From NCBI RefSeq assembly GCF_002007105.1, contig NZ_MVBC01000012.1:62001-126000 (forward strand): a stretch of 64,000 nucleotides of DNA, in the 5' to 3' direction. Shown one piece after another: positions 62,688 to 64,000 of this stretch (position 1 is the first letter of the stretch; each line of letters starts with the position of its first letter). The position numbers were made by a program, and so were the translations under genes. The DNA is from Hymenobacter sp. CRA2 (GTDB lineage Bacteria; Bacteroidota; Bacteroidia; Cytophagales; Hymenobacteraceae). Below the pieces are notes generated by a model. That model had not been told where the DNA came from. It saw nothing but the letters and a program-made list of their open reading frames with translations, and did not search any database.

Positions 62688-63551
62688 ATGACATTTCCTC
62701 TCTGGCTGATGGCCGGCTTCTGGGGCCTGGTTTCGGGCTCCGCCCTGCTGCTGGGCGCCGCCATCGGGTACTTTGCGCACGTGCCGCAGCGGATTATTGC
62801 GGCCGTTATGGCCTTCGGCAGCGGCGTCCTGATTTCGACCTTGTCGCTGGAACTGATGGAAGAAGCCTACGCCCGCGGCGGCTTCGATGCCGCGGGGCTG
62901 GGTTTTGTGGGCGGTGCGGCGGCCTACACTTTCGCCAACTGGCTACTGGCCCGCTACGGGGCCAAGCACCGCAAACGTTCCGGCCACCAGCAGGCCGCCG
63001 AACGGCAGGAAGTAAAGCAAGGTGCCACGGAAGGCAACGATGCGGGCGACGACAACGGCATGGCGCTGGCCGTGGGCGCCCTGCTCGACGGCATTCCCGA
63101 AAGCATCGTCATCGGGCTGAGCATGCTGGCCGGGGGCGTGGTGAGCACCGTGGCGGTAGTGGCCATTTTCCTGTCGAACCTGCCCGAGGGCCTGAGCAGC
63201 GCCGCCGGTATGAAAAAAGCCGGCCGCTCAGCCTCCTACGTGTTGCTGCTCTGGGCCGGCATTGCCGCGGTGTCGGGCATGGCCGCCTGGGCCGGCTACG
63301 CCGTATTCAGCCACTTTTCGTCCAACGTGGTGGCGGCTACCACCGCTGTGGCTGCCGGCGCCGTGCTGGCCATGATTGCCGACACGATGATTCCGGAAGC
63401 CTTTGAGGTGGCCCACAACTTCACCGGTCTGATTACAGTACTGGGCTTTCTAGCAGCGTTCTACCTGAGCAAACTTGACGACCAACCGGAAGGCAAGGCG
63501 CCAACGGTTACGAAGCAACACGCCCAGACGGCGTCCCAGCCCGCCCGCTAA
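62688..63551 (+). CDS. ZIP-family metal transporter
   Basis: This 287-residue protein has about eight membrane segments and a polar loop (residues 103-125, KRSGHQQAAERQEVKQ). The metal-path helices are clear: ALAVGALLDGIPESIVIGLS (helix 4) and IFLSNLPEGLSSAAGMKKAG (helix 5). ZIP proteins usually import zinc, iron or manganese. The His-rich loop typical of zinc types is short here. Its last 44 bases overlap the convergent gene at the right edge. Confidence 0.92.
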   Translation: MTFPLWLMAGFWGLVSGSALLLGAAIGYFAHVPQRIIAAVMAFGSGVLISTLSLELMEEAYARGGFDAAGLGFVGGAAAYTFANWLLARYGAKHRKRSGHQQAAERQEVKQGATEGNDAGDDNGMALAVGALLDGIPESIVIGLSMLAGGVVSTVAVVAIFLSNLPEGLSSAAGMKKAGRSASYVLLLWAGIAAVSGMAAWAGYAVFSHFSSNVVAATTAVAAGAVLAMIADTMIPEAFEVAHNFTGLITVLGFLAAFYLSKLDDQPEGKAPTVTKQHAQTASQPAR

Positions 63552-64000
63552 GCCAGAGCGCGGCGGCTATGCCCCCGTTGAGCGCGACGATGCGCAAGCT
63601 GTATTCCAGGATGAACATCATCCGTATCTGGTCGGTATCGTTGCGCATCACGCGCTCCAGCACATACACGAACACGGTGCCGGCGTAATAGCACACCACG
63701 CCCACGCTGGCCACAAACATGGCTTCTCGTTTCAGCGGTACCTGGGGCGGGTTGCTGAGCAGCTGCTCGAAGTACGCCAGGACTACGCCGATGAGCAGCA
63801 CGGCCTGCAGCACGTGCAGGTACGGCCCGTTGCCGACGCGCCAGTCCATGAACCAGACCGTTTCGACAACGGCGCCCAGGGTAAATGCCGCGAGCAGCCC
63901 CGGCAATACCCGACGGGTAGTGGAGTCGGGCAAGGTGTAGTAGTAAGCCGCCGTGAGCAGCACCGTTTCCAGCCAGACCTGGCTGCGCAGGGGCAGGATG
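63508..64000 (-). CDS. Multi-pass membrane protein (5' end outside window)
   Basis: The frame is open to the right edge, so the start lies beyond it. About 164 residues are visible, with five or six membrane segments (LETVLLTAAYYYTL, VLPGLLAAFTLGAVVETVWF, YLHVLQAVLLIGVVLAYFEQ, FVASVGVVCYYAGTVFVYVL, IVALNGGIAAALWLSG). The segment MRNDTDQIRMMFILEYSLRI lies between the last two. It resembles 7TM-type sensor domains placed before Bacteroidota kinases but has no kinase part here. Function is unknown. Confidence 0.65.
   Translation of the reverse strand, partial: ILPLRSQVWLETVLLTAAYYYTLPDSTTRRVLPGLLAAFTLGAVVETVWFMDWRVGNGPYLHVLQAVLLIGVVLAYFEQLLSNPPQVPLKREAMFVASVGVVCYYAGTVFVYVLERVMRNDTDQIRMMFILEYSLRIVALNGGIAAALWLSGRAGTPSGRVAS

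Overview
This window looks like ordinary chromosome from a GC-rich member of the Bacteroidota, most likely Hymenobacter or a close relative (family Hymenobacteraceae); the genus is inference. The evidence is the gene set (IPExxxVDY protein beside acpP and pyk, S46 dipeptidyl-peptidase, short ATP synthase epsilon, exported MsrB lipoprotein, ALDVKS-type secreted protein, DUF2339 giant), promoters of the Bacteroidota form TAnnTTTG with TTG or TTTG about 20 bases upstream, the lack of strong Shine-Dalgarno sequences, and high GC. I see no prophage, CRISPR array, IS transposase or rRNA operon. One tRNA (Gln, UUG) is present. Genes are mostly single units or two- to three-gene operons on both strands.

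Layout. 1-6.3 kb (minus): an exported HhH-domain protein with a probable outer-membrane barrel (running off the left edge), a PorV/FadL-like partner, an orphan HsdR_N-DUF4357 protein and an S46 peptidase. 6.4-10 kb: yidD, a propeller-like lipoprotein, fba and lgt. 10.1-16.7 kb (minus): an ECF sigma factor with a small membrane partner, nadE, a probably frameshifted barrel, rnc, fabF and acpP. 16.8-24.5 kb: IPExxxVDY protein, pyk, rpsT, a DUF4142 lipoprotein, a YheT-like hydrolase, rsmG, a second ECF sigma factor and a family 2 glycosyltransferase. 24.8-35.3 kb: tgt, an LptF/LptG permease, an EamA exporter, ispE, a PglC/PglD/PglE-like sugar trio, a trans-sulfuration enzyme, an AI-2E family permease and a TPR protein. 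35.4-46.9 kb: atpC-atpD, tRNA-Gln, prs, rplY, pth, metG, a Lys/Ala-rich protein, a small lipoprotein, msrB and typA. 47-64 kb: a collagen-like secreted protein, two uncharacterised exported proteins, acylphosphatase, nagA, a DoxX-like membrane protein, a SpoU methyltransferase, a CHASE3 histidine kinase with its response regulator, a 1437-residue DUF2339 protein, an exported Tyr/Gly-rich protein, an endonuclease III homologue, YggU, a ZIP transporter and a partial membrane protein at the right edge.

Functional links. acpP-fabF (with ispE and lgt nearby) serve lipid, isoprenoid and lipoprotein synthesis. fba and pyk belong to glycolysis. rpsT, rplY, pth, metG, tgt, rsmG, SpoU and typA are translation genes. 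The PglC/D/E-like trio points to the first steps of a glycan built on a lipid carrier from a diamino-trideoxy sugar.

The most unusual material is between genes. A family of hairpin repeats shares ends of the form GTCATNNNGAGC; two copies enclose intrinsic terminators. Two operon spacers are filled almost end to end by imperfect inverted repeats made of short G/T/A words. The barrel gene at 13.4-14.05 kb appears to carry a single-base frameshift. No clearly new multi-gene system stands out; the best candidate is the coupled HhH/outer-membrane gene pair at the left edge.
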